Positions 10,892 through 19,198 of a stretch of DNA of 64,000 bases are shown piece by piece. The notes beneath the pieces were generated by a model, which worked only from the letters and a program-made list of their open reading frames with translations, was not told where the DNA came from and ran no database searches. The stretch comes from Afipia sp. OHSU_II-C1 (GTDB lineage Bacteria > Pseudomonadota > Alphaproteobacteria > Rhizobiales > Xanthobacteraceae). A program made the translations under genes and the position numbers. Within the stretch, counting starts at the first letter, position 1, and the number at the start of each line of letters is the position of its first letter. The DNA lies in the NCBI RefSeq assembly GCF_000497575.1, contig NZ_APJI01000010.1, positions 124,001-188,000 of the forward strand, in the 5' to 3' direction.

Positions 10892-12082
10892 CTACGCCCC
10901 AAAACTCTTCGGCGATCCGGCGACAATCTGTCCGCCGCCGGCCGTGACGCGCATCACCGCCAGACCGCGCTCATTGGTGCCGTCGCTGCGGAATCGAAAC
11001 AGCCCGTCGATACCTGCAAAACCTGACGGATTGGTCAGGACCTCCGGCGAAAACCGCTGGCCGCCCTGTGTTCGCGCGAGCGCCGCAACCAGCGCAACTC
11101 CATCATAGGCAAGCGTGGCGGTCCGGACCGGATCACCGCTGTACTTCGCACGGTAGCGCTGGGAAAAGCTGCGGAAGCCGGATGGATCGGGCGCAGCATA
11201 AAGCCCGCCGCGCAAATTGGTGTTCGCGAACACGCGGGGATTGTCCCAGAGACCCGTGCCGAGCAATTGCACACGCTTGAGATCAGCTCCGCCCGCGGCA
11301 AGCGAATCCGCAACTCCGGCCAGCGCGTCGCCATCGTCAGCGAGCAGCAACGAATCCGCATTGGTTAGCGCCTGGCCGATGGTCGCTGCGGGTTGCGCGC
11401 GATCGGCGCCGTATTTCTCAAACGCGGCAATGCGCCCGCCCCGGCGCGGGACGGCCTGCTTGAACGCGGCTTCGACCACGTTGCCGTAGGCATTTTCCGG
11501 CAGCAGGGCTGCGAAGGATCGCTTGCCGGTGCCTGCGGCGTATTCAACGATCCGGTTGACGTCCGACTCGGGAAGAAAGCTCAGGAGATAGACGCCGCGT
11601 CCGGCAACGCTCGAGTCAGTCGAGAACGCGATCATCGAGATACCGCGATTGCGCGCGACCTGCGCGGCGGCCGGCACCGACTGGGCGAACAATGGCCCGA
11701 GAATGATTTCAGCGCCTTCATCGACGGCCTGCTGCGCACCCTGCTGTGCGCCCTGAGGCGTCCCGTTATCGTCCTTGATCAGAAGCTGGATGTTCGGATT
11801 CTGGAATTCGGCGAGCGCCAGTTCTGCGGCGTTGCGCATCGATTGCGCGGCCACGGCGGCATTGCCGGATGCGGACAGCGGCAGCAGCAGCCCGACCTTG
11901 ACCTGGCCGCTGCCCACCGCCGCCGGCTGCTGTGGCGGGCCGGCAGGCTGCTCGCCACCGGAGAACGGCGACTGCATTCCGGCGCAACCGGCAAGGAGAG
12001 GCGCCCCCAGAATCAGGCCGACAGCACTGCGGCGGGTCGCGCCGGTGCGTGGAGGCTTTGGAGTGAACGGCGCAACCATCAT
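10892..12082 (-). CDS. Penicillin-binding protein activator (LpoA/LppC-like lipoprotein)
   Basis: A 396-residue periplasmic-binding-protein fold. A signal with lipobox LLAGC puts the lipidated Cys at residue 33. A Pro/Gln-rich linker follows, then a type 1 ligand-binding domain (VKVGLLLPLSASGNAAVAAQSMRNAAELAL onward), as in the C-terminal half of E. coli LpoA (YraM). It lacks LpoA's N-terminal TPR half, as expected in alphaproteobacteria. It is divergent from rsmI-yraN, the same neighbours as in enterobacteria (yraL-lpoA-yraN), which supports a peptidoglycan role. Activation of a particular PBP is inference. Confidence 0.8.
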   Translation of the reverse strand: MMVAPFTPKPPRTGATRRSAVGLILGAPLLAGCAGMQSPFSGGEQPAGPPQQPAAVGSGQVKVGLLLPLSASGNAAVAAQSMRNAAELALAEFQNPNIQLLIKDDNGTPQGAQQGAQQAVDEGAEIILGPLFAQSVPAAAQVARNRGISMIAFSTDSSVAGRGVYLLSFLPESDVNRIVEYAAGTGKRSFAALLPENAYGNVVEAAFKQAVPRRGGRIAAFEKYGADRAQPAATIGQALTNADSLLLADDGDALAGVADSLAAGGADLKRVQLLGTGLWDNPRVFANTNLRGGLYAAPDPSGFRSFSQRYRAKYSGDPVRTATLAYDGVALVAALARTQGGQRFSPEVLTNPSGFAGIDGLFRFRSDGTNERGLAVMRVTAGGGQIVAGSPKSFGA

Positions 12083-12251
12083 TGTCTTCCGGGTATCGAT
12101 CCTCAGACACGTGTGGAAGAGGATTCAGGCATATTGTCGGCTATAAGCGAGCCGGATCAAAGGCTTTTTGCACATTCCAGCACAACCGGAGATGAACAGC
12201 TATTGCAGGTGCGAACAAGACGCGGCGGCGCTGCCGCGCTAGATTGCCCCG

Positions 12252-13196
12252 ATGCGCACCAAATCATCTCCCGCTTCACTACCTGATTCCGACTCCACCC
12301 GCAGTTTCGCGATCGCAGGGCAGCTTGTGCATGCGCCGAAAGCCGCGCCTGGCCTGTATCTGGTCGCAACGCCCATCGGCAACCTCGGCGACATCACGCT
12401 GCGCGCACTGGAAACCCTCGCCGGCGCCGACATTGTGGCCTGCGAAGACACCCGCATCACACGGCGGCTGCTTGAACGATTCTCCATCGCCGCACCGCTG
12501 ATGCAGTATCACGAGCACAACGCCGCAGCGGCGCGGCCGAAGATTCTGGAGAAGCTCGCGGAAGGTGCGTCCATCGCGCTGGTGTCCGATGCCGGAACGC
12601 CGCTGATTTCCGATCCCGGCTTCAAACTGGTGCGTGAGGTCAGCGCGGCGGGTTTCCCGGTGATCGCATTGCCGGGACCGTCGTCGGTGCTGACGGCGCT
12701 ATCGGTGGCGGCGCTGCCGACGGATCGCTTTTTCTTCGAGGGCTTCCTGCCGTCGAAACAAAATGCACGCCGCACCCGCCTCGCCGAGCTTGCGCGCATC
12801 GACGCAACATTGGTGATGTTCGAGAGCGGCGCACGGGTGCAGGATTCTCTGCAAGATCTTGCTGGCGTCATGGGCGAGCGCGAAGCCGCGATCTGCCGCG
12901 AAATGACCAAGCTGCATGAGGAGGTGCGCCGCGCGACGGTGAATGAACTCGCGGCGATCGCCGACACGCTGGAGACGCGCGGCGAATTCGTTCTGGTGAT
13001 CGGGCCGCCCGCCGCCGACGCCGGGCTGATGAGCAATGATGCGCTCGACGATCTGCTGCGCTCCGCGTTGGCGAACGGTAGCGTCAAGGATGCAGTCGCG
13101 CAGGCAGTCGACGCATCGGGTCGCGCCAAGCGCGAGGTCTATGCCCGCGCGCTTGAACTCTCGAAGGAAACGCGGAGCGGCGATGACGCGGAATAG
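12252..13196 (+). CDS. rsmI: 16S rRNA (cytidine(1402)-2'-O)-methyltransferase RsmI
   Basis: A 314-residue tetrapyrrole-methylase-fold enzyme. [20 protein letters not shown] is the family's N-terminal signature. [31 protein letters not shown] and [18 protein letters not shown] follow in order. RsmI methylates the ribose of C1402 in the 16S decoding centre. The C-terminal 60 residues form the usual winged-helix-like tail. The first 30 residues are unconserved, so the start could be internal. The end overlaps yraN by 14 bp. Confidence 0.95.
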   Translation: MRTKSSPASLPDSDSTRSFAIAGQLVHAPKAAPGLYLVATPIGNLGDITLRALETLAGADIVACEDTRITRRLLERFSIAAPLMQYHEHNAAAARPKILEKLAEGASIALVSDAGTPLISDPGFKLVREVSAAGFPVIALPGPSSVLTALSVAALPTDRFFFEGFLPSKQNARRTRLAELARIDATLVMFESGARVQDSLQDLAGVMGEREAAICREMTKLHEEVRRATVNELAAIADTLETRGEFVLVIGPPAADAGLMSNDALDDLLRSALANGSVKDAVAQAVDASGRAKREVYARALELSKETRSGDDAE

Positions 13197-13644
13197 CGAT
13201 CCGCCACCGCGAACGCTCAAGACGCGCGGCACTATCGCGCCAACGAATTCAGCGCACGAGGACCGCCCAGCAAAAATTCCCTCGCCTGCGCGCGTGGCCG
13301 CGTTCCAGACCGGCATGTCTGCCGAGAGTAAGGCCTGCGTTTACCTGATCGCCAAGGGGTATCGTATTCTGGCGCGTCGGTTTCGTACGCCCTATGGCGA
13401 AATCGACGTCGTTGCACGGAGGCGGGGACTACTCGCCTTTGTCGAGGTCAAGGCGCGCGCCTCGCTGGACGACGCGGCGTACTCCGTCACTCCCCAACAG
13501 CAGCGGCGCATTGTCGCCGCCGCCCAGTTCTGGCTGATGACGCATCCCGAGCATGCGGATTTCGAAATGCGCTTCGATGTGGTCCTGATCGCGCCGAAGC
13601 ACCTGCCAAAGCACCTGATGGCGGCGTTCGATGCCAGTGTCTGA
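13183..13644 (+). CDS. YraN family (UPF0102) endonuclease-like protein
   Basis: A 153-residue protein with a restriction-endonuclease-like core. [34 protein letters not shown] contains the E-I-D...E-V-K catalytic pattern of Holliday-junction-resolvase-like nucleases. The substrate of YraN is not established. The first 45 residues are a variable, probably disordered extension. The ATG at 13183 overlaps the rsmI 3' end by 14 bp. This position beside rsmI and the PBP activator is widely conserved. Confidence 0.88.
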   Translation: MTRNSDPPPRTLKTRGTIAPTNSAHEDRPAKIPSPARVAAFQTGMSAESKACVYLIAKGYRILARRFRTPYGEIDVVARRRGLLAFVEVKARASLDDAAYSVTPQQQRRIVAAAQFWLMTHPEHADFEMRFDVVLIAPKHLPKHLMAAFDASV

Positions 13645-13732
13645 CGGGCAGGGTTGCGCGGATTTGTTCTGGAAAGATCGCGCCAAATCGCACAGATTGC
13701 CGCCGCAACAGGTCAACAGTCAGGTTTAAAGC

Positions 13733-14674
13733 ATGAAGCTGAACGTCGCCGTCCAGATGGACCCCATCGCACGGATCAACATTCGCGGCGACTCGACATT
13801 CGCGCTGCTGCTCGAAGCGCAGAAGCGCGGCCATGCGCTGTCCTACTATACGCCGGAAAAACTGTCCCTGAAGGGCGAGCAGCTGGTTGCGGCAGTCCAG
13901 CCGCTGACCGTGCGCGATCAGGAAGGCGATCACTTCACGCTGGGCGATGCCACGCGCGTCGATCTCGAATCCTTCGACGTGATCCTGCTGCGGCAGGACC
14001 CGCCGTTCGATCTCGCCTACATCACCACGACGCATTTCCTCGAACGCATCCATCCGAAGACGCTGGTTGTCAACAATCCGGCCAGCGTGCGCAACGCACC
14101 GGAAAAAATATTCGTGATGGAGTTTGCGGACCTGATGCCGCCGACGCTGATTTCGCGCGACAAGGACGAGATCAACGCATTCCGCGCCGAGCATGGCGAC
14201 GTGGTGATGAAGCCGCTTTACGGCCATGGCGGTGCGGCGGTGTTCCGGATCACGCCGAACGACATGAATTTTGGTTCGCTCTACGACATGTTCTCGGTGA
14301 CGTTCCGCGAGCCGTGGGTAATCCAGCGCTTCCTCCCCGAAGTGAAGCATGGCGACAAGCGCATCATCCTGGTCGACGGCGAATTCGCCGGTGCGGTCAA
14401 TCGTGTCCCCGCAGCGGACGATCTGCGCTCCAACATGGTGCGCGGCGGCGCGGCCGCTGCAACCGATCTGTCGCCACGCGAGCGCGAAATCTGCGCACGG
14501 CTGGGACCCGCGCTGCGCGAGCGCGGCCTCCTGTTCGTCGGCATCGACGTGATCGACGGTCATCTGACCGAAATCAACGTCACTTCGCCCACCGGCATCC
14601 GCGCGATTGCCCGGCTCGGCGGGCCCGATGTTGCGGCAAAGATCTGGGATGTCATCGCCGCCAAGCGCCGCTGA
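13733..14674 (+). CDS. gshB: Glutathione synthetase
   Basis: A 313-residue ATP-grasp ligase that joins gamma-glutamylcysteine and glycine. The N-terminal domain begins [20 protein letters not shown], followed by [19 protein letters not shown] and [14 protein letters not shown]. The ATP-grasp part has [38 protein letters not shown] and the metal-binding [21 protein letters not shown]. Length is typical of the bacterial GshB family. It starts 88 bp after yraN, probably as part of the same unit. Confidence 0.97.
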   Translation: MKLNVAVQMDPIARINIRGDSTFALLLEAQKRGHALSYYTPEKLSLKGEQLVAAVQPLTVRDQEGDHFTLGDATRVDLESFDVILLRQDPPFDLAYITTTHFLERIHPKTLVVNNPASVRNAPEKIFVMEFADLMPPTLISRDKDEINAFRAEHGDVVMKPLYGHGGAAVFRITPNDMNFGSLYDMFSVTFREPWVIQRFLPEVKHGDKRIILVDGEFAGAVNRVPAADDLRSNMVRGGAAAATDLSPREREICARLGPALRERGLLFVGIDVIDGHLTEINVTSPTGIRAIARLGGPDVAAKIWDVIAAKRR

Positions 14675-14847
14675 AAATTTCTGATGAATAATGACGCCAT
14701 CGCCTGTCAGCGATCCCTGTCGCGCCACGCGTCTGCGATGCATTTGATGGCCTTAATCAATTGCTGACCACCTTCTGCCAATCTCGCGGCAGGGGGAGTG
14801 TGCCGCTACCGGATACGCGGTATGCGTGCACCGAAACGGGCTGGCCA

Positions 14848-15681
14848 ATGGCAATTGAAGTCTTCAACGGCACATCGATTCCGCGCGAGTTGACCACCGC
14901 TGCGATGGAATTCCTGTGGGTCAAGTGGAAAACTCTAAACGATACCAATGACTTGACCCTGCAGCGGCTGACAGAGGAAAGCTCCTATCAGCTTCGCGCC
15001 AACTCCATTCATCTGCTCACGATCAATGACGACTTCGTCTACATGTACGTGGGCGAGGCGGTTCAGGCCAACGCCAGCGAACATCTGGCAGGCAGCCTGC
15101 TGTCGCAGCAGGTCAATCCGCTGAAGCGGGAATTCGCCGACGTCTATCGTCAGGTGGCCAAGCGCCTCACCCCCGCCTTCGTCCGCTTTACCGCAACCTG
15201 GTCGCAAACCGGCCAGCTCTGGCAGCGCCTGATCCTGCCGATCAAGGTCACCGACGGCGCCGTTATCCTCGTGGTCTATTCGGAGCTGATCAATCATCAG
15301 ACCGAGATCTACGATCACCTGTTCCGCACCGCGCCAGATGCGATGATCATCGCCTGCCCCATCACCAATGATGCCGGTCACGCCATCGACGGCTGGGTGC
15401 TGATGATGAACGACCGCTCACGCCATCTGCTGAAATTCGACGGCACCATCGGCAACCTGCGTCTGACCCAGTTGCCGCAATTCGCCGGTGTCGATATCTG
15501 GGGCCGGCTCTACGCACCGAAATCCGCCGCCGCCGCAACGCCGGTGACCACCGCGGACTTCAATGTCGATATCATGCGCTTTCCGCATGTGTTCGGACTT
15601 CGCATCTCGCCGAAGGTCGACGACAGGGACGTCACGCTGGTTCCGCACGCCAGCGCCCACGCCGCAAATCAGCCCGCCTGA
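14848..15681 (+). CDS. PAS-like domain protein of unknown function
   Basis: A 277-residue soluble protein from the ATG at 14848 (MAIEVFNGTSIPR). Residues about 35-150 read like a PAS domain of the type found alone in Rhizobiales: a conserved helix before the sheet, FVYMYVGEA, a Gly-rich turn and RLILPIKVTDGAVILVVYSE as closing strands. A second PAS-like segment may start at DHLFRTAPDAMIIACP. No output domain is visible, so it would sense or scaffold rather than act as an enzyme. It stands alone between gshB and a hydrolase gene. Ligand and partner are unknown. Confidence 0.6.
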   Translation: MAIEVFNGTSIPRELTTAAMEFLWVKWKTLNDTNDLTLQRLTEESSYQLRANSIHLLTINDDFVYMYVGEAVQANASEHLAGSLLSQQVNPLKREFADVYRQVAKRLTPAFVRFTATWSQTGQLWQRLILPIKVTDGAVILVVYSELINHQTEIYDHLFRTAPDAMIIACPITNDAGHAIDGWVLMMNDRSRHLLKFDGTIGNLRLTQLPQFAGVDIWGRLYAPKSAAAATPVTTADFNVDIMRFPHVFGLRISPKVDDRDVTLVPHASAHAANQPA

Positions 15682-15831
15682 TTTTTCGAGACATTCCAGT
15701 TCGCCAATTTTGAAGCCGGCGTGACACTGCGCATGCGTGCGCATGCCGGTCCTTGCCAGTGCATCGCAACGCGCCTCATAATCGCGACCGCGACCATAAG
15801 CGGCCAACAACAAAATTCAACGGAGGAACGC

Positions 15832-16812
15832 ATGACGATTGATGTTTCGCGACGATCTCTCCTTGCTCTTGGTGCAGGACTCGGCGCAAGTCTTGGCGCA
15901 ACAATGATGAGCGGCGCTGCCATGGCGCGCGCGCCAAAGCTCGGCACGCAGGCTCCCTACTTTCATCGCTTCACGCTCGGCGACGCCGAAGTCACGGTGG
16001 TTTCCGACGGGCCGCTGCCGCTCGGCGATCCATCCGGCACATTCCTCGGCGTGCCGAAGGAAGACGTGCAGAAGATGCTGAGCGATAATTTCCTCAGCCC
16101 CAGCAATGTCGTTCTCGAACAGAACGCGCCGATCGTGAATTTCGGCGAACGCATTGTCCTGTTCGACACCGGCATGGGCACGTCGAAACTTTTTGGACCG
16201 ACCACCGGGCGTTTGCAGAAGAGCATCACCGAGGCCGGTCTCAAGCCGGAGGATGTCGATGCGATCGTTTGCTCGCACGCGCATATCGATCATATCGGCG
16301 GCATTGTCGATGAAGGCGGCAAGCCGCTGTTTCCGAATGCGCAGGTCTACATCAGCCAGGCCGATCTCGAGTTCTGGACCGACGAAAAGAAACTGGACGG
16401 TCCACTCAAGGATTTCATCGCACACGCCCGCAAGAACCTGATGCCGGTGCGCGACCGCATCGTGTTCTTCAAGGACGGCCAGGAATTCCTGCCGGGCATC
16501 ACCGCGATAGCCGCGCCCGGCCACACCTTCGGCCACCACATCTTCATGATCCAGTCGGGTGGAAAGTCGTTCGCATTCCTCGGGGATCTCACCCACCATC
16601 AGGTGCTGCTGCTGGAGCGGCCGAAGATGGAGTTCGCCTACGACTCCGATCCGAAGATGGCCGCGGCCACCCGGGTCAAGCTGCTGGACACGATCGCGGC
16701 CAACAAGACGGCGGTGATGTCCTATCACTTCCCATGGCCAGGCTACGGCCATGTTGTGAAGGCCGGCGAGGGCTTCCGCTACATCCCCGAGCCGATGATC
16801 ATGAATCTCTGA
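15832..16812 (+). CDS. Exported metallo-beta-lactamase-fold hydrolase (Tat signal)
   Basis: A 326-residue MBL-fold protein. The N-terminus has a twin-arginine signal, SRRSLLALGAG, with cleavage near AMARAP. The zinc motif SHAHIDHIGG (H149, H151, D153, H154) is intact, with further ligands in APGHTFGHH, FLGDLTHHQ and YHFPWPGYGH. Fold and layout resemble lactonases and MBL hydrolases acting on small substrates in the periplasm; the substrate cannot be deduced. The ATG at 15832 has ggagg six bases upstream. A hairpin terminator follows, so it looks monocistronic. Confidence 0.85.
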   Translation: MTIDVSRRSLLALGAGLGASLGATMMSGAAMARAPKLGTQAPYFHRFTLGDAEVTVVSDGPLPLGDPSGTFLGVPKEDVQKMLSDNFLSPSNVVLEQNAPIVNFGERIVLFDTGMGTSKLFGPTTGRLQKSITEAGLKPEDVDAIVCSHAHIDHIGGIVDEGGKPLFPNAQVYISQADLEFWTDEKKLDGPLKDFIAHARKNLMPVRDRIVFFKDGQEFLPGITAIAAPGHTFGHHIFMIQSGGKSFAFLGDLTHHQVLLLERPKMEFAYDSDPKMAAATRVKLLDTIAANKTAVMSYHFPWPGYGHVVKAGEGFRYIPEPMIMNL

Positions 16813-16818
16813 CTGCTG

Positions 16819-16853
16819 ACCTGCGGCAGAAGGCACGTCCTCCTGCCGCAGGT
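16819..16853 (+). terminator. Hairpin after the MBL-fold gene
   Basis: An 11 bp perfect stem, 16819-16829 with 16843-16853, encloses a 13 nt loop and is followed by ttccccc. It starts seven bases after the stop codon. The T-run is short, so efficiency is uncertain. Confidence 0.5.
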
Positions 16854-16928
16854 TTCCCCCGAATGTTCCCTAAATGTTCTTGCGCTCCAGAAAGTTCCTG
16901 CTAGGGTTGTGGCGGGGGCGAGGGAGCC

Positions 16929-18467
16929 ATGGTTCAGCGCGTTTCCACGGTGGCGTTTGAAGGCATCGAAGCCCGCACGGTGGACGTGCAGGTTCAGGTC
17001 GCGCCCGGATTGCCCGCTTTCACCATCGTAGGCCTGCCAGACAAGGCAGTGTCTGAAGCCCGCGAACGAGTGCGATCCGCCCTGATCGCCTCGGGCCTTG
17101 CGCTGCCGGCCCGGCGAATCACCGTCAATCTGGCGCCCGCCGACCTGCCCAAGGAAGGCAGTCATTACGATCTCCCCATTGCCCTCGGGCTGATGGCTGC
17201 CATCGGCGCGATCCCGCCCGATGCGCTGAGCGGATTTACGGTACTCGGTGAGCTCGGGCTCGATGGCTCGATCGCGCCTGTCGCGGGCGTGCTTCCCGCA
17301 GCGATCGGAGCGAACGCGCGCGACGAGGGACTGATCTGCCCGGCGGCCTGCGGCGCGGAAGCGGCTTGGGCCAGCCCCGAAATTCAGATCGTTGCCGCGG
17401 CGTCGCTGATTCAGATCGCCAACCACTTCAAGGGCACACAGGTTCTGACGCGGCCCGAGCCGAAGATCACCGAACGCCAGATCGCATCGCTCGACCTGCG
17501 CGACATCAAGGGCCAGGAAAGCGCCAAGCGCGCGCTGGAGATCGCCGCCGCCGGCGGTCATCACTTGTTGATGATCGGATCGCCCGGCGCGGGAAAGTCG
17601 ATGCTCGCGGCGCGGCTGCCCTCGATCCTGCCGCCGCTGTCGCCGTCCGAACTGCTCGAGATTTCGATGATCGCATCTGTCGCGGGCGAAATCGAAGGCG
17701 GCGCATTGACGGCGCGGCGGCCGTTCCGCGCGCCGCATCACTCCGCAAGCATGGCCGCGCTGACCGGCGGCGGCATGCGCGCAAAACCCGGTGAAATTTC
17801 GCTGGCCCATCACGGCGTGCTGTTTCTTGACGAACTGCCGGAGTTCGATGCACGCGTGCTGGATTCGCTGCGCCAGCCGCTGGAGAACGGCGAGGTCGCG
17901 GTGTCGCGCGCCAACCATCGCGTGACATACCCCGCGCGTTTCATGCTGGTGGCGGCGATGAATCCCTGCCGCTGCGGACATGCCTATGAACCCGGCTATT
18001 CCTGCAAGCGCGGCCGCATCGACCGATGCACCGCGGATTATCAGGGCCGTATTTCCGGACCGCTGATGGATCGCATCGATCTGCGCATCGAAGTGCCGGC
18101 CGTGACCGCATCCGACCTGATTCTTCCGGCGCCTGCGGAAGGCTCCGCTGAAGTTGCGGCGCGTGTCGCCGCGGCCCGCGCCGTTCAGATCGCGCGCTAT
18201 GCGGCCTTGGGCCTGCCGCACGTCCGCACCAACGCGGAAGCGCCGGCCGCGGTGCTGGAAGAGATCGCGCAGCCCGATGCGCAGGGGCAAAAGCTGCTGC
18301 GCGACGCCGCAGAAACCATGCGGCTGTCGGCACGCGGCTATCACCGCGTGCTGCGGGTGGCGCGCACCCTCGCCGACCTCGACGGCGCGGACACCATCGG
18401 GCGGCTTCATCTCGCCGAGGCCCTGTCCTACCGCGCGCTGGCTGAAGATTTACGCCGCGCGGCGTAG
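16929..18467 (+). CDS. YifB/ComM family Mg-chelatase-like AAA+ ATPase
   Basis: A 512-residue protein with three parts: an N-terminal Lon-protease-like fold (VAFEGIEARTVDVQVQVAPGLPAFTIVGLPDKAV), an AAA+ module with Walker A GSPGAGKS near residue 220 and Walker B GVLFLDELPEF, and a C-terminal Mg-chelatase-like domain containing the zinc-like CRCGHAYEPGYSC segment. In Vibrio and Haemophilus, ComM is a hexameric helicase promoting branch migration during natural transformation. Homologues are widespread in bacteria not known to be competent, so the role here is only inferred. Confidence 0.93.
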   Translation: MVQRVSTVAFEGIEARTVDVQVQVAPGLPAFTIVGLPDKAVSEARERVRSALIASGLALPARRITVNLAPADLPKEGSHYDLPIALGLMAAIGAIPPDALSGFTVLGELGLDGSIAPVAGVLPAAIGANARDEGLICPAACGAEAAWASPEIQIVAAASLIQIANHFKGTQVLTRPEPKITERQIASLDLRDIKGQESAKRALEIAAAGGHHLLMIGSPGAGKSMLAARLPSILPPLSPSELLEISMIASVAGEIEGGALTARRPFRAPHHSASMAALTGGGMRAKPGEISLAHHGVLFLDELPEFDARVLDSLRQPLENGEVAVSRANHRVTYPARFMLVAAMNPCRCGHAYEPGYSCKRGRIDRCTADYQGRISGPLMDRIDLRIEVPAVTASDLILPAPAEGSAEVAARVAAARAVQIARYAALGLPHVRTNAEAPAAVLEEIAQPDAQGQKLLRDAAETMRLSARGYHRVLRVARTLADLDGADTIGRLHLAEALSYRALAEDLRRAA

Positions 18468-18580
18468 CTCATATCCACGCCCGCAAACCCTTCAGTAACG
18501 ATCTCTCTTTACACTTCAAAAACCATAAACCGCCCTGTCGTGGCGGCTTTGGCGGTAACCCGTGTTGCGAGTAGCGTCCC

Positions 18581-19045
18581 ATGTTGCGTGTGAAGATCCT
18601 GGCTTCGACCATTCCGCTGCTGCTGGCCGGCGTGGTTGCCGGCGGAGAGTTGGTTCCGGGCGCGAGCCCCTGCATCGCGCTGGGCCGGGCTTCGATGCAG
18701 ATCGCAACCGGCCCATGGCAAAATCCGCTTCATGTCTCCTTCACCGACGATCCGGAAGTCGCCACCGTGCGGGTTCAGGTGGTCGACAACGCCGACATGG
18801 CGGACTTCGCCGTGATCGACGGCCTGCAGACCGCCGAGACAGATAGTTGCACGGTCTCCCGTCATACAACATTCGTCAGCATCGTCGATCACGCTTCAAC
18901 ATCCGATCCGGTGATCTATCTGTCCCAAGAATCCGGCGCGGACTACCGGATCTTCGTGCAATCGCGGACGTTCAGCCCGCGCGACGCAGCCGCCCTCGTG
19001 GTCAGCGCCGGGCACAACGTCCGCCTGGCCGAGCGGTCGATGTGA
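18581..19045 (+). CDS. Small exported hypothetical protein
   Basis: A 154-residue protein starting MLRVKILASTIPLLLAGVVAGGELVP, a signal-peptide-like hydrophobic start. The mature part has Cys residues near 31 and 88 that could form a disulfide (SPCIALG and DSCTVSR). I recognise no domain. Good GC-rich codon usage and the signal sequence support a real gene. No clear Shine-Dalgarno precedes the ATG. It lies between comM and a histidine kinase on the same strand, each separated by more than 100 bp. Confidence 0.55.
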   Translation: MLRVKILASTIPLLLAGVVAGGELVPGASPCIALGRASMQIATGPWQNPLHVSFTDDPEVATVRVQVVDNADMADFAVIDGLQTAETDSCTVSRHTTFVSIVDHASTSDPVIYLSQESGADYRIFVQSRTFSPRDAAALVVSAGHNVRLAERSM

Positions 19046-19198
19046 CGCCGCAGCGATCTATCCCGGCGTTAACGCCTCGTTAGCCACGTTTGGATCGCCG
19101 CCGGCGATCCGCGCGCGCTTCAAACTCTTCGAAACATCCCCAACACATTCTTGCGCGGACTTTCCTCACGCACGATCCCAACCGCGGAGCGGACACCA

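Noticed and set aside
13654-14691. A 345-codon plus-strand frame overlapping gshB
   Set aside because: It is out of frame with gshB, which has complete ATP-grasp motifs; the Arg-rich translation is typical of a shadow frame.
19046-19198. Possible small gene between the exported hypothetical and the hybrid kinase
   Set aside because: Frames here are short and have neither a ribosome-binding site nor a recognisable motif.
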